From: an uncultured Bacteroidales bacterium
GTDB taxonomy: Bacteria; Bacteroidota; Bacteroidia; Bacteroidales; Paludibacteraceae
Reading direction: 5' to 3'
DNA: 25,021 bases
Assembly: GCA_934725535.1 (NCBI GenBank)
Contig: CAKVBV010000035.1
Span: forward strand, 1-25,021
Within the stretch, counting starts at the first letter, position 1. Each line of letters begins with the position of its first letter. This document shows positions 1 through 7,932 of the stretch, piece after piece. Under the pieces are notes generated by a model. It saw only the letters and a list, made by a program, of their open reading frames with translations. It was not told where the DNA came from and searched no databases. The position numbers and the translations under genes were made by a program.

Positions 1-14
1 TCTACTCCGAAAGA

Positions 15-44
15 TTGCTTCTTCAATTATTTTCCCTAACTTTG
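15..44 (+). promoter_or_regulatory. Bacteroidetes-type promoter for a candidate small RNA
   Basis: TTG at 15-17 is followed after 19 bp by TAACTTTG at 37-44, which fits the Bacteroidetes primary sigma consensus (TTTG, 19-21 bp, TAnnTTTG). No convincing protein gene starts downstream before the opposing thrS gene, so the transcript would be non-coding. The match is seen directly; activity is inferred. Confidence 0.5.
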
Positions 45-47
45 CGC

Positions 48-220
48 AAAATTGCATTTGTTATTGGACAGTGCACTCCCTATCCCATCAAAGGTGGGGG
101 ATTGGATTCATCCCATATTTGTGTTGGTGATATAGTGGAGACTGCCCATGTTCTGTACATAAGAATACTTCCCATGAGGGTAGTAGGAGACAGTCTAACA
201 AGTTAAAAAGAATGCCAGTA
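48..220 (+). ncRNA. Candidate structured small RNA, possibly 6S-like
   Basis: About 170 nt lie downstream of a good promoter and have no credible ORF; the 63-codon frame here resembles no family I know. The ends can fold into a long imperfect rod: GCATT at 54-58 pairs with AATGC at 211-215, TTGTTA just inside pairs with TAACAA near 196-201, and CTCC near 76-79 pairs with GGAG near 186-189. An inner arm has TTCT and AGAA around a 7-nt loop near 151-165. A single long rod with internal bubbles is the architecture of 6S RNA, and Bacteroidota have a divergent 6S class (6S-Flavo). The identity is a guess from shape and size. It could equally be an unrelated sRNA or plain spacer. Confidence 0.35.
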
Positions 221-227
221 CTTCATT

Positions 228-248
228 GACGATACGAGCCGCGCCGTC
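228..248. repeat. Palindromic intergenic repeat, copy A (degenerate)
   Basis: This is a 21-bp imperfect palindrome with left arm GACGATACG, centre AGC and right arm CGCGCCGTC, followed by CC. It is a diverged relative of the palindromes at 2567-2587 and 12488-12508, where the arms match better. It lies between the candidate small RNA and the thrS terminator. Confidence 0.6.
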
Positions 249-263
249 CCAAACAAAATAAGA

Positions 264-288
264 GACTGCCTAAACTCGTTAGGCAGTC
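264..288 (-). terminator. Intrinsic terminator of thrS
   Basis: A perfect 10-bp inverted repeat (GACTGCCTAA at 264-273, TTAGGCAGTC at 279-288) encloses a 5-nt loop. Read on the minus strand the hairpin is followed by a T-rich tract (TCTTATTTTGTTT), and it lies 28 bp after the thrS stop codon. The stem closely resembles the groEL terminator stem at 4777-4811. Confidence 0.85.
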
Positions 289-315
289 CCTCGTCTTAAG
301 TAGGGGAACGCGACA

Positions 316-2304
316 CTAATAGGCGTTCATCTGGCTCTTGACTGTGGTGTTTACAAAGTCGGCAAACTCCTGAACGGTCATCTGACCTTTGTCCTCCGCA
401 CCCTGTTGGCGGACGCTGACCAGACCCAGCTCCGCCTCTTTCTCGCCCACAACCAACATAAACGGAATACGCTTCAACTCGTTGTCGCGGATCTTGCGTC
501 CGAGTTTCTCGTTGCGGTCATCCACTACGACACGCACATCCTGTGCCTCAAGCATCTCCTTCACTTTCCAAGCATAGTCGTTGCTTTTCTCGGAGATAGG
601 CAATACCACAGCCTGGTCGGGCGTGAGCCACAACGGGAACTTACCCGCGGTATGCTCAATCAGCACAGCCACGAAACGCTCCATGGAGCCGAACGGTGCA
701 CGGTGGATCATCACAGGGCGGTGCTTCTGGTTGTCCTCACCCGTGTATTCCAACTCGAAGCGCTCGGGCAGGTTGTAGTCCACCTGGATAGTACCCAACT
801 GCCAGCGGCGACCGATAGCGTCCTTGACCATAAAGTCGAGTTTCGGTCCGTAGAAAGCCGCCTCTCCGTACTCCACCTTGGCAGGCAGGTTCTTCTCGCG
901 GCATGCCTCGATAATGGCGTTTTCAGCCTTCTCCCATACTTCATCGGAACCAACGTATTTGGTGGTGTTCTTCGGGTCTCGGAGCGAGATCTGCGCTTCG
1001 AAGTTCTTGAAATCCAATGCCTTGAAGATAATCTCGATAATCTCCATTACACGGATAAACTCATCCTTCACCTGGTCGGGGCGGCAGAAGATATGGGCAT
1101 CGTCCTGCGTAAACGAGCGCACACGCGTCAGTCCGTGCAACTCGCCCGATTGCTCATAGCGATAGACAGTACCGAACTCGGCACAGCGGAAAGGCAGGTC
1201 TTTGTAACTGCGGGGGCTGTTCTTGTAGATAGCACAGTGGTGGGGGCAGTTCATCGGCTTGAGCAGATAAACCTCGCCCTCCTCGGGAGTGGTGATAGGC
1301 TGGAACGAGTCCTTGCCGTAGTGATCCCAGTGTCCGGAGGTTACATACAGTTGCTTGCTACCGATATGCGGGGTGATAACCTGCTGATAGCCATAGCGTT
1401 TCTGTATCTTCTTGAGGAAGTCCTCCAGGCGCAGACGCAATGCCGTACCTTTGGGCAGCCAGATAGGAAGACCTTTGCCCACCATATCGGAGAACATAAA
1501 GAGTTCCAACTCTTTGCCAATCTTGCGGTGGTCGCGTTTCTTGGCTTCTTCGAGGAGAGCCAGATATTCGTCCAGCATGGCTTTTTTCGGGAACGAGATA
1601 CCGTAGATACGCGTCATCATCGGGCGTTTCTCATCGCCGCGCCAGTAGGCAGCCGCGCAACTGAGTACTTTTACCGCCTTGATAGGCTCGGTTGAGAGAA
1701 GGTGCGGACCTTTGCAGAGGTCGGTGAACGCCCCCTGTGTATAAGTGGTGATGTGTCCGTCTTCGAGGTCGGAGATGAGTTCGCACTTGTAGATCTGCCC
1801 TTTGTCGCCGAACTCTTTGAGTGCGTCCGCCTTGGAGATACTCTTCTTGACAAGGTGCTCCTTGCGGTTGCGCAGTTCCATCATCTTCTGCTCGATAGCG
1901 GGGAAATCACTCTCTTTGATAGTCTGCCCTTCGGCGGGATAGACATCGTAGTAGAAACCGTTTTCGATAGCGGGACCTATACCGAACTGGATACCCGGAT
2001 ACAACTCCTGCAAAGCCTCTGCCATCAAGTGGCTTGAGGTGTGCCAGAAAGCGTGCTTTGCCTCGGCGTCATCCCATTTGTGGAGACGGATCCGGCTGTC
2101 TTCGGTGATAGGGGTATTGAGTTCCACAATACTCCACCCTTCGCCCTGCTCCTCGATGGTCTCGGGTTGGTTGGTAATAGGTTTGATACTTGCCACAAGG
2201 ATGTCTTGCGCCAAACGACTGCTGATACTTTCAGCCACTTGGAGGGGCGTAACGCCGCTCTCATACTCGCGGACACTACCGTCCGGGAACGAAATTTTAA
2301 TCAT
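316..2304 (-). CDS. thrS: Threonine-tRNA ligase
   Basis: This class II aminoacyl-tRNA synthetase charges tRNA(Thr) in the cytoplasm. The 662-aa product begins with a TGS domain (about residues 1-62). An editing domain follows with the HxxxH signature (H88, H92). The class II core contains MNCPHHC, which carries the zinc-binding cysteine, motif 2 in the stretch ending RSFTQDDAHIF, and motif 3 PFGSMERF. A C-terminal anticodon-binding domain completes it. Length and order are normal for the family. The frame stays open up to 2367, but that ATG lies inside the -7 promoter element, so I chose the ATG at 2304, giving the usual MIKISFPDGS start. A terminator follows directly, so the gene is monocistronic here; infC, rpmI and rplT, commonly linked to thrS in bacteria, are not in the window downstream of it. 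Confidence 0.97.
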   Translation of the reverse strand: MIKISFPDGSVREYESGVTPLQVAESISSRLAQDILVASIKPITNQPETIEEQGEGWSIVELNTPITEDSRIRLHKWDDAEAKHAFWHTSSHLMAEALQELYPGIQFGIGPAIENGFYYDVYPAEGQTIKESDFPAIEQKMMELRNRKEHLVKKSISKADALKEFGDKGQIYKCELISDLEDGHITTYTQGAFTDLCKGPHLLSTEPIKAVKVLSCAAAYWRGDEKRPMMTRIYGISFPKKAMLDEYLALLEEAKKRDHRKIGKELELFMFSDMVGKGLPIWLPKGTALRLRLEDFLKKIQKRYGYQQVITPHIGSKQLYVTSGHWDHYGKDSFQPITTPEEGEVYLLKPMNCPHHCAIYKNSPRSYKDLPFRCAEFGTVYRYEQSGELHGLTRVRSFTQDDAHIFCRPDQVKDEFIRVMEIIEIIFKALDFKNFEAQISLRDPKNTTKYVGSDEVWEKAENAIIEACREKNLPAKVEYGEAAFYGPKLDFMVKDAIGRRWQLGTIQVDYNLPERFELEYTGEDNQKHRPVMIHRAPFGSMERFVAVLIEHTAGKFPLWLTPDQAVVLPISEKSNDYAWKVKEMLEAQDVRVVVDDRNEKLGRKIRDNELKRIPFMLVVGEKEAELGLVSVRQQGAEDKGQMTVQEFADFVNTTVKSQMNAY

Positions 2305-2364
2305 AATAAACGTACAAATGTTTACGGCTCGGGACGAACAAATGCCCTTTCGCCAATTCGGGGA

Positions 2365-2395
2365 CAAAGGTACTGCTTTTTGCTGATATATACAA
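2365..2395 (-). promoter_or_regulatory. thrS promoter
   Basis: On the minus strand TTG (2395-2393) is followed after exactly 20 bp by TACCTTTG (2372-2365), a full match to the Bacteroidetes -33/-7 form. It gives a leader of roughly 55 nt before the thrS ATG at 2304 and rules out the upstream in-frame ATG at 2367. The 77-bp repeat begins only 15 bp upstream of the -33 box. Confidence 0.85.
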
Positions 2396-2410
2396 TATCC
2401 CCTTTATAAT

Positions 2411-2487
2411 GTCGGCTTAATCACATACTAATCTCATACTAATCACATACTAATCACATACTAATCTCATACACTTAACCCGAGGGG
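2411..2487. repeat. 77-bp intergenic repeat with 11-bp tandem core, copy 1
   Basis: It starts GTCGGCTT, runs through about four and a half tandem units of the type AATCACATACT (some units AATCTCATACT), and ends TACACTTAACCCGAGGGGG. A copy in the same orientation lies at 12154-12230 with only about three or four substitutions. No ORF runs through it. It sits immediately upstream of the thrS promoter and about 220 bp upstream of the groES promoter. Confidence 0.9.
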
Positions 2488-2566
2488 GAACCAATACTTT
2501 GGCGATTTGAAAATTTGGAAATTTGAAAATGAGTTCATCGTCTGTATCCGCGTCCCCAGAGAGTAT

Positions 2567-2587
2567 GACTACGCGAGCCGCGTCGTC
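2567..2587. repeat. Palindromic intergenic repeat, copy B
   Basis: Left arm GACTACGCG, centre AGC, right arm CGCGTCGTC, with one mismatch in a 9-bp stem. The preceding TAT and following CC are shared with copy C at 12488-12508. It lies between the 77-bp repeat and the groES promoter. The rest of 2488-2700 shows only an AT-rich stretch with repeated ATTTGRAA units (2508-2530) and no gene. Confidence 0.75.
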
Positions 2588-2707
2588 CCTAAAATGCCAC
2601 CTTGCAAGCAACAGATGAAGACATTCCGATGCTGCGTTGCCTCCGCATAGCGTTGTTTTCCTGATAGCAGGACTGACATATTGGCAGAACCGAGTCTATA
2701 TTCCTTT

Positions 2708-2725
2708 TTGGCACGGAGTTTGCAA
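2708..2725 (+). promoter_or_regulatory. Sigma-54 (RpoN) promoter of groES-groEL
   Basis: TTGGCACGGAGTTTGCAA matches the sigma-54 consensus YTGGCACGNNNNTTGCW at every defined position, with 10 bp between the -24 GG (2710-2711) and the -12 GC (2722-2723). Transcription would start near 2735, about 60 nt before groES. No TAnnTTTG box with proper spacing and no CIRCE element is visible upstream of groES. Sigma-54 needs an enhancer-binding activator; short dyads at 2633-2647 (TGCG and CGCA arms) and 2658-2669 (CCTG and CAGG arms) are possible but unproven binding sites. Confidence 0.8.
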
Positions 2726-2795
2726 AGAGGTATTCGGGATTGACACCGTGTGTGTAGTGTGGTGAAGATAAAAATAATGACAAAATAAACAATTA

Positions 2796-3080
2796 ATGAA
2801 TACAATGAACAAGATTCAACCGTTGGCAGACCGCGTGCTCATCAAGCCCGTGGCTGCAGAAGAGAAGACCGTCGGCGGCATCATCATCCCCGACAGCGCG
2901 AAAGAGAAACCGTTGCGCGGTGAGGTAATCGCCGTAGGCAAAGGCACCAAAGATGAAGAGATGGTACTGAAAGCAGGCGACCAAGTGCTGTACGGCAAGT
3001 ATGCCGGCACCGAGTTGGAGTTCGACGGCGAGAAGTTCCTCATTATGAAGCAGGGCGATGTACTCGCTGTTCTCTGCTAA
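2796..3080 (+). CDS. groES: Co-chaperonin GroES
   Basis: The 10-kDa ring lid that caps GroEL during ATP-driven protein folding in the cytoplasm. The 94-aa product has the family opening PLADRVLIKP, the mobile-loop region EEKTVGGIIIPDSAKEKP at about residues 20-37, and the conserved GEVIAVGKG and YGKYAGTE strands. The length is normal. A second in-frame ATG at 2805 (MNKIQPLADR) is an equally plausible start; neither has a clear Shine-Dalgarno, as is usual in Bacteroidota. groEL follows after 36 AT-rich bases, forming the classic groESL operon. The only good promoter seen upstream is of the sigma-54 type. Confidence 0.97.
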   Translation: MNTMNKIQPLADRVLIKPVAAEEKTVGGIIIPDSAKEKPLRGEVIAVGKGTKDEEMVLKAGDQVLYGKYAGTELEFDGEKFLIMKQGDVLAVLC

Positions 3081-3116
3081 CAATTACAAATTAACAATTA
3101 CTAATTACAAATTATC

Positions 3117-4745
3117 ATGGCAAAGGATATAACCTATAATATTGAGGCGCGCGACGCACTCAAGAAAGGTGTTGACAAGTTGGCTAACGCAGTAAAAGTA
3201 ACGCTCGGTCCGAAAGGGCGTAACGTTATCATTGACAAGAAATACGGTGCTCCGCAAATCACGAAGGACGGTGTGACGGTTGCCAAGGAGATAGAGTTGC
3301 CCAATGCAGCCGAGAACCTTGGTGCTCAGTTGGTTAAGGAGGTTGCTTCCAAAACCGGCGACCAGGCAGGCGACGGCACCACGACGGCTACGGTACTGAC
3401 CCAAGCCATCGTCAGTGTAGGTCTGAAGAACGTTACCGCAGGTGCAAACCCGATGGACCTCAAGCGCGGTATGGACAAAGCAGTTAGCGCGATTGTGGCT
3501 AACATCAAGGAGCAGAGTGAAGTGGTAGGCAACGACTTTGACAAGATTGAGCAAGTGGCTACCATCTCTGCCAACAACGACCCGACCATCGGCAAACTGA
3601 TTGCCGACGCCATGCGCAAAGTCAGCAAAGACGGCGTAATCACTATCGGCGAGGCAAAAGGTATGGACACGACCATAGACGTGGTACAAGGTATGCAGTT
3701 CGACCGCGGATACATCTCTCCGTATTTCGTCACCAACACCGAGACCATGGAGGTGGAGATGGACAAGCCGTACATCCTGATTCACGACAAGAAAATCTCC
3801 AACCTCAAGGAGTTGCTGCCCGTATTGGAACCCGCAGTACAGAGCGGCCGTCCGTTGCTGATTATCGCAGAAGATGTTGATAGCGAGGCACTTACTACAC
3901 TGGTAGTAAACCGCCTGCGTGCACAACTCAAGATATGCGCCGTCAAGGCTCCGGGCTTCGGCGACCGCCGCAAAGAGATGTTGGAAGACATCGCTATCCT
4001 GACCGGCGGCACGGTAATCAGTGAGGAGAAGGGCATCAAACTTGAGAGCGCAACCCTCGATATGCTGGGTACCGCTGAGAGTGTGAATGTCAGCAAGGAG
4101 AACACCACTATCGTCAACGGTGCCGGCAACAAAGAGGCTATCGCGGCTCGTGTAGCACAGATTAAGGCACAGATTGAGGCTACCAAGTCCACATACGACA
4201 AAGAGAAACTGCAAGAGCGTCTTGCCAAATTGGCAGGCGGCGTGGCACAACTGAACGTGGGTGCGGCTTCCGAGGTCGAGATGAAAGAGAAGAAAGACCG
4301 TGTGGACGACGCTTTGAGCGCAACACGTGCTGCCATTGAAGAGGGTATTGTCCCCGGCGGCGGTGTGGCATACATCCGTGCACAGCAGGTATTGGACGGT
4401 CTGAAAGGCGAGAACGAGGACGAGCAGACGGGTATTGAAATCATCCGCCGTGCTATCGAAGAGCCTCTGCGTCAGATTGTTGCCAATGCAGGCAAGGAAG
4501 GTGCCGTAGTGGTAGATAAGGTTCGCGCAGGCAAGGGCGACTTCGGTTACAATGCCCGCAAGGATGTCTATGAGAACCTGAAGGCTGCCGGTGTGGTTGA
4601 CCCCGCCAAGGTAACACGTGTGGCACTGGAGAACGCTGCCAGCATCGCAGGTATGTTCCTCACCACCGAGTGCGTGATTACCGACATCAAGGAGGAGACT
4701 CCTGCTCCTGCCATGCCCAACCCGGGTATGGGCGGAATGATGTAA
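3117..4745 (+). CDS. groEL: Chaperonin GroEL
   Basis: The 60-kDa chaperonin subunit, which assembles into two seven-membered rings and folds proteins with GroES. The 542-aa product is full length. It opens with AKDITYNIEARDALKKG, has the ATP-binding GDGTTT at residues 85-90 and the later nucleotide-site stretch IVPGGGVAYI, and ends in a Gly/Met-rich tail (PGMGGMM) that projects into the cavity. It is co-transcribed with groES and ends just before a strong bidirectional hairpin terminator. A 555-codon open frame on the opposite strand covers it but is a codon-bias shadow. Confidence 0.98.
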   Translation: MAKDITYNIEARDALKKGVDKLANAVKVTLGPKGRNVIIDKKYGAPQITKDGVTVAKEIELPNAAENLGAQLVKEVASKTGDQAGDGTTTATVLTQAIVSVGLKNVTAGANPMDLKRGMDKAVSAIVANIKEQSEVVGNDFDKIEQVATISANNDPTIGKLIADAMRKVSKDGVITIGEAKGMDTTIDVVQGMQFDRGYISPYFVTNTETMEVEMDKPYILIHDKKISNLKELLPVLEPAVQSGRPLLIIAEDVDSEALTTLVVNRLRAQLKICAVKAPGFGDRRKEMLEDIAILTGGTVISEEKGIKLESATLDMLGTAESVNVSKENTTIVNGAGNKEAIAARVAQIKAQIEATKSTYDKEKLQERLAKLAGGVAQLNVGAASEVEMKEKKDRVDDALSATRAAIEEGIVPGGGVAYIRAQQVLDGLKGENEDEQTGIEIIRRAIEEPLRQIVANAGKEGAVVVDKVRAGKGDFGYNARKDVYENLKAAGVVDPAKVTRVALENAASIAGMFLTTECVITDIKEETPAPAMPNPGMGGMM

Positions 4746-4776
4746 ACCCGCTTTTGCCGGAGCGAAAGGCAAAAAG

Positions 4777-4815
4777 AAACGAGACTGTCCAATGGTTGGG
4801 CAGTCTCGTTTTTTT
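4777..4815. terminator. Bidirectional terminator between groEL and pepD
   Basis: A 16-bp stem with a single G.T pair (4777-4792 with 4796-4811) encloses a 3-nt loop. It is followed by T7 on the plus strand (4809-4815), and its left side supplies a T-rich tract when read on the minus strand. It therefore ends groESL and, from the other side, the dipeptidase gene ending at 4830. A weaker hairpin (TTTTGCC with GGCAAAA, 4752-4774) precedes it. Confidence 0.9.
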
Positions 4816-4829
4816 GAATGGAGTATTCG

Positions 4830-6299
4830 TTACAGCGTCTCCAATATGCGGCAGAGCCATTGGTAGCAACGGCCAGTGGAGGAGATGCTGAGGCGTTCTT
4901 GCGGGGAGTGGACGCCGTACATCTGGGGACCAATGGAGACCATGTCGAGGTACGGGTACTTCTCCAAGAACAGACCACATTCCAGTCCCGCGTGGATAGC
5001 CAAGACCTGCGGTTCTTTGTGGAAGAGGTCGGTGTAGGCACGGCGCGTAATCTCTACCAAGGGCGATTGCGGGTTGGGGTTCCAGCCCGGATAGCCGTCG
5101 CCGTGTGTCACCTCGTCGCACGCCAGAGCCAAGGCGCACTCCACCATCTGTTTGAGGTCGTGCTTCTTGCTCTCCACAGAGGAACGTTGGCTGGTATTCA
5201 CCTCAATATAAGCACCTTGCGCGTCCTCGCGCATCTTCACGCTGGCGAGGTTGGTGCTGGTCTCCACGAGTCCGGGCATGGTTTTCGACATCGCCATCAT
5301 GCCGTGCGGGCAAGCGTAGAGTGCCTGAATGAGGCGTTTGGCTTGGGCTTGCGGAATGACTTGCGTGGGCAGGTCTGCGGATTCGAGAGTGAGGCGCAAG
5401 TCTTTCTCCACATCGCCTATCTCGCCCTCGATTTTAGCCACATAGTGGTTGAAGAGGATACGCAAGTCTTCCTTGTAACTCATTGGCACGCAGATTGTTG
5501 CCTCCGCTTCGCGTGCGATGGCGTTGCGCAGGTTGCCGCCTTGAATGGCTGTCAGTTGCATATCGGTGTGCGTCATGACCTCGTAGAGGAAACGCACGAG
5601 AATCTTGTTGGCATTGCCGCGCCCCTTGTTGATGTCGTCGCCCGAGTGCCCGCCCATCAGCCCGCTGACGCGAATGTGTGCGGCAAACAGCCCGTTGTTG
5701 TCCAGCGCGGCAGGCGTGTAGTGCATCTTAGCCAGCGTGTCGATACCGCCCGCGCAGCCGATGAACACCTGACCATCGTCCTCGGAGTCGAGGTTGATGA
5801 GTTGACGACCCTGCAGGCAACCGTCTTTCAGGCGGTTGGCACCCGTGAGCCCCGTCTCTTCGTCCACCGTGAACAGGCACTCCAAAGCGGGGTGCTTCAG
5901 CGTGTCGGACGTGATGGCAGCCAGTGCCATTGCCACGCCGATACCGTCGTCGCCGCCGAGGGTGGTGCCGTAGGCTTTCACCCAGTCCTCGTCGATATAG
6001 GTGTTGATGGGGTCGTTGTCAAAGTCGTGCTGCACATCGCCGTCTTTCTCGCACACCATATCCATGTGGGCTTGCAGGATGACGCCGGGCTTGCCTTCGT
6101 AGCCTGCTGTGGCGGGTTTGCGCATGATGACGTTGCCTGCCTCGTCCATTTGGTGCTCAAGGTTGTGTGCTGCGGCGAAGTCCATCAGCCATTTGCCAAT
6201 CTTCTCCTCGTGCTTCGAGGGGCGTGGCACGCGGGTAATCTCGTGGAAGACAGAGAATACCTCTTTTGGTTCTAACTCGTTGATATTCATATTATTCAT
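4830..6299 (-). CDS. pepD: Aminoacyl-histidine dipeptidase (M20 family, PepD type)
   Basis: A cytosolic zinc metallopeptidase that hydrolyses dipeptides, in the family known for Xaa-His (carnosine-type) substrates. The 489-aa product is full length. Metal-ligand motifs are visible in order: QAHMDMV (H78, D80), TLGGDDGIG (D117/D118) and TVDEETG (E147, E148 region), followed by LDSEDDG and, in the lid domain, GHSGDDI. There is no signal peptide. The start at 6299 overlaps the end of the upstream C69 dipeptidase gene by 8 bp; a second ATG at 6290 (MNINELEP) directly after that stop codon is a good alternative. The overlap implies translational coupling of two dipeptidases, one exported and one cytosolic, consistent with peptide catabolism. 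Confidence 0.93.
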   Translation of the reverse strand: MNNMNINELEPKEVFSVFHEITRVPRPSKHEEKIGKWLMDFAAAHNLEHQMDEAGNVIMRKPATAGYEGKPGVILQAHMDMVCEKDGDVQHDFDNDPINTYIDEDWVKAYGTTLGGDDGIGVAMALAAITSDTLKHPALECLFTVDEETGLTGANRLKDGCLQGRQLINLDSEDDGQVFIGCAGGIDTLAKMHYTPAALDNNGLFAAHIRVSGLMGGHSGDDINKGRGNANKILVRFLYEVMTHTDMQLTAIQGGNLRNAIAREAEATICVPMSYKEDLRILFNHYVAKIEGEIGDVEKDLRLTLESADLPTQVIPQAQAKRLIQALYACPHGMMAMSKTMPGLVETSTNLASVKMREDAQGAYIEVNTSQRSSVESKKHDLKQMVECALALACDEVTHGDGYPGWNPNPQSPLVEITRRAYTDLFHKEPQVLAIHAGLECGLFLEKYPYLDMVSIGPQMYGVHSPQERLSISSTGRCYQWLCRILETL

Positions 6300-7923
6300 G
6301 GTTTATTTCTGCACTTATTATTCTCAGATAGCCTTCGGGGAACGCAATGCGGTTAGGTCCTGTCGGTTCGCCGTAAGGGTTGCGCTTGAACTGTCCGTTC
6401 TCCTCCTTGCGTTGCTGACCGTCCAAGTACTTGGTCAGCAGGTAGATACCGAGGTCTTTCCATGCTGCGGTGGACTCTTGCGCCTGCGTACACGAGTATT
6501 TAGTAAGGAACGCGCGCGCGTCGGCATCGCTCATCGTTGCCACTTCAGTGTCAATGGCGGGCACCTGCATGTTGAATTTCTCCTCCCACGCACGTTGTAC
6601 CACCTTGATGTCGGGCACCATGGCAGAGGATTTGGTGTATGCCCAGTTGGCTACCATGTTGTATATCCACCATGCCGAAGTGGGCGAGTAGGTGTAGAGG
6701 TCGCCGTTGCCTTCGCGGAAGCACTCGGGTATCTCTGTGATGCGACAATACATTGGTACATAGAGGTTTGTGGCAGCGTCGTCCACGCCGAACCAGAAGA
6801 TTCCGCCTGCCTTGGCACTCTCGTAACCGCGCATCTGAGCCACAAACGACCATGCCGTCTGTTGCGTAGCCGTCGGACGCTCGTACCAGTATTTCACCGA
6901 GTCCAACTCGAATGCCAATCCGCCGTAGCGCAACTTGCTGTTCCACGGACCAGCATCGGTGCCCTGCGTGATGTCAAGCGGCGTGCCCTCGTATTGGTCG
7001 CGCATGCACTCCTTCATCTCTTGCACGCTCACCTTGTGGTTCGGTCTGATATACAGCGGCATACGTGTGCCTGCGTCCTTGCCGCCGGTCTCGAGGAATG
7101 TCTTGCCCGACGCGAAATCAAAGTATTGGTCCATGTCGTCCGAGAAGTGGCGGAAGAACGACCACACACGTGCCTCGCACACGAACAGCCCCGAGAAATC
7201 GTAGGGGTTGTATGCCTCTTGGAAGTTGAAGTCCTTGTCCTTGCCCTCGAAATAGCCCATCTCTCGCGCGAACTTCACCACATCTTTGCTCCACATCCAG
7301 TTGTCTTTGTCTTTGAAGTCGATGGTTGTGATGCGTGCCTGGTTGGCGTGCGCGGCAATGCAGTCGTCCGGGATGCGGGTTGCCACCCACACGGCACCTT
7401 TCTTGCCCGGACCTTTGCCAATAAAATCCATAATCCAAATCTCATTGGGGTCGCCTATGGAGAACGACTCGCCGCCCGACGCATAGCCGTATTCAGCCAC
7501 CAGCGACGTCATGCACGCAATCGCCTCACGGGCAGTCTTGCAACGCTCCAACGTGATGTAAATCAGGCTTCCGTAGTCGATTCCCACGGTGTCCGCCAAC
7601 TCTGCGCGACCGCCCCATGTGGTCTCGCCGATGGTCAGTTGATGCTCATTCATATTGCCCACCACCGAGTAGGTGTGGCGCACCTGCGGGATACTGCCCA
7701 ATGGGCGTCCCGTGTCCCAGTCGCGCACCTCGCGCATTGCACCCTCGGGGTAGTCTGCCGCAGGGCTGAAATGAAGAAATCCGTACAACGAGTAACTGTC
7801 GGCTGCATACGAAATCATCGTGCTGCCGTCCACCGAAGCGTCCTTGCCGACCAAAAAGTTGGTGCAGGCCATGCCTGCCACCCAGGCACTGCATAGTGCC
7901 GCTACTAACAATGTCTTTTTCAT
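6292..7923 (-). CDS. C69 family dipeptidase (Ntn hydrolase), exported
   Basis: The product is 543 aa. A signal-type N-terminus (MKKTLLVAALCSAWVAGMA) runs straight into CTNFLVGKDASVDGSTM, the hallmark of peptidase family C69: Cys20 becomes the N-terminal nucleophile once the presequence is removed. Length fits the roughly 500-560-aa periplasmic or surface dipeptidases common in gut Bacteroidota. The downstream pepD overlaps it by 8 bp, so the pair probably takes peptides from envelope to cytosol. No TAnnTTTG promoter lies in the 132 bp upstream; it may be transcribed with the 5'-nucleotidase-domain gene. Its leader carries a 16-bp element also found before the TonB-dependent receptor gene at 19796. 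Confidence 0.9.
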   Translation of the reverse strand: MKKTLLVAALCSAWVAGMACTNFLVGKDASVDGSTMISYAADSYSLYGFLHFSPAADYPEGAMREVRDWDTGRPLGSIPQVRHTYSVVGNMNEHQLTIGETTWGGRAELADTVGIDYGSLIYITLERCKTAREAIACMTSLVAEYGYASGGESFSIGDPNEIWIMDFIGKGPGKKGAVWVATRIPDDCIAAHANQARITTIDFKDKDNWMWSKDVVKFAREMGYFEGKDKDFNFQEAYNPYDFSGLFVCEARVWSFFRHFSDDMDQYFDFASGKTFLETGGKDAGTRMPLYIRPNHKVSVQEMKECMRDQYEGTPLDITQGTDAGPWNSKLRYGGLAFELDSVKYWYERPTATQQTAWSFVAQMRGYESAKAGGIFWFGVDDAATNLYVPMYCRITEIPECFREGNGDLYTYSPTSAWWIYNMVANWAYTKSSAMVPDIKVVQRAWEEKFNMQVPAIDTEVATMSDADARAFLTKYSCTQAQESTAAWKDLGIYLLTKYLDGQQRKEENGQFKRNPYGEPTGPNRIAFPEGYLRIISAEINHE

Positions 7924-7932
7924 TATGTATCA

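Noticed and set aside
15..206. 63-codon frame at the left edge
   Set aside because: Its start overlaps the promoter itself and the protein resembles nothing known; an RNA interpretation fits better.
2569..2805. 78-codon minus-strand frame between thrS and groES
   Set aside because: Runs across the palindrome and the sigma-54 promoter and into the groES start; no recognisable product.
3105..4772. 555-codon open frame antisense to all of groEL
   Set aside because: Shadow of the groEL reading frame produced by codon bias; the translation has no domain signature and groEL is certain.
4818..7896. Long plus-strand frames (4818-6275, 6109-7896) opposite the dipeptidase genes
   Set aside because: Compositional shadows; the minus-strand products carry clear catalytic motifs while these show none.
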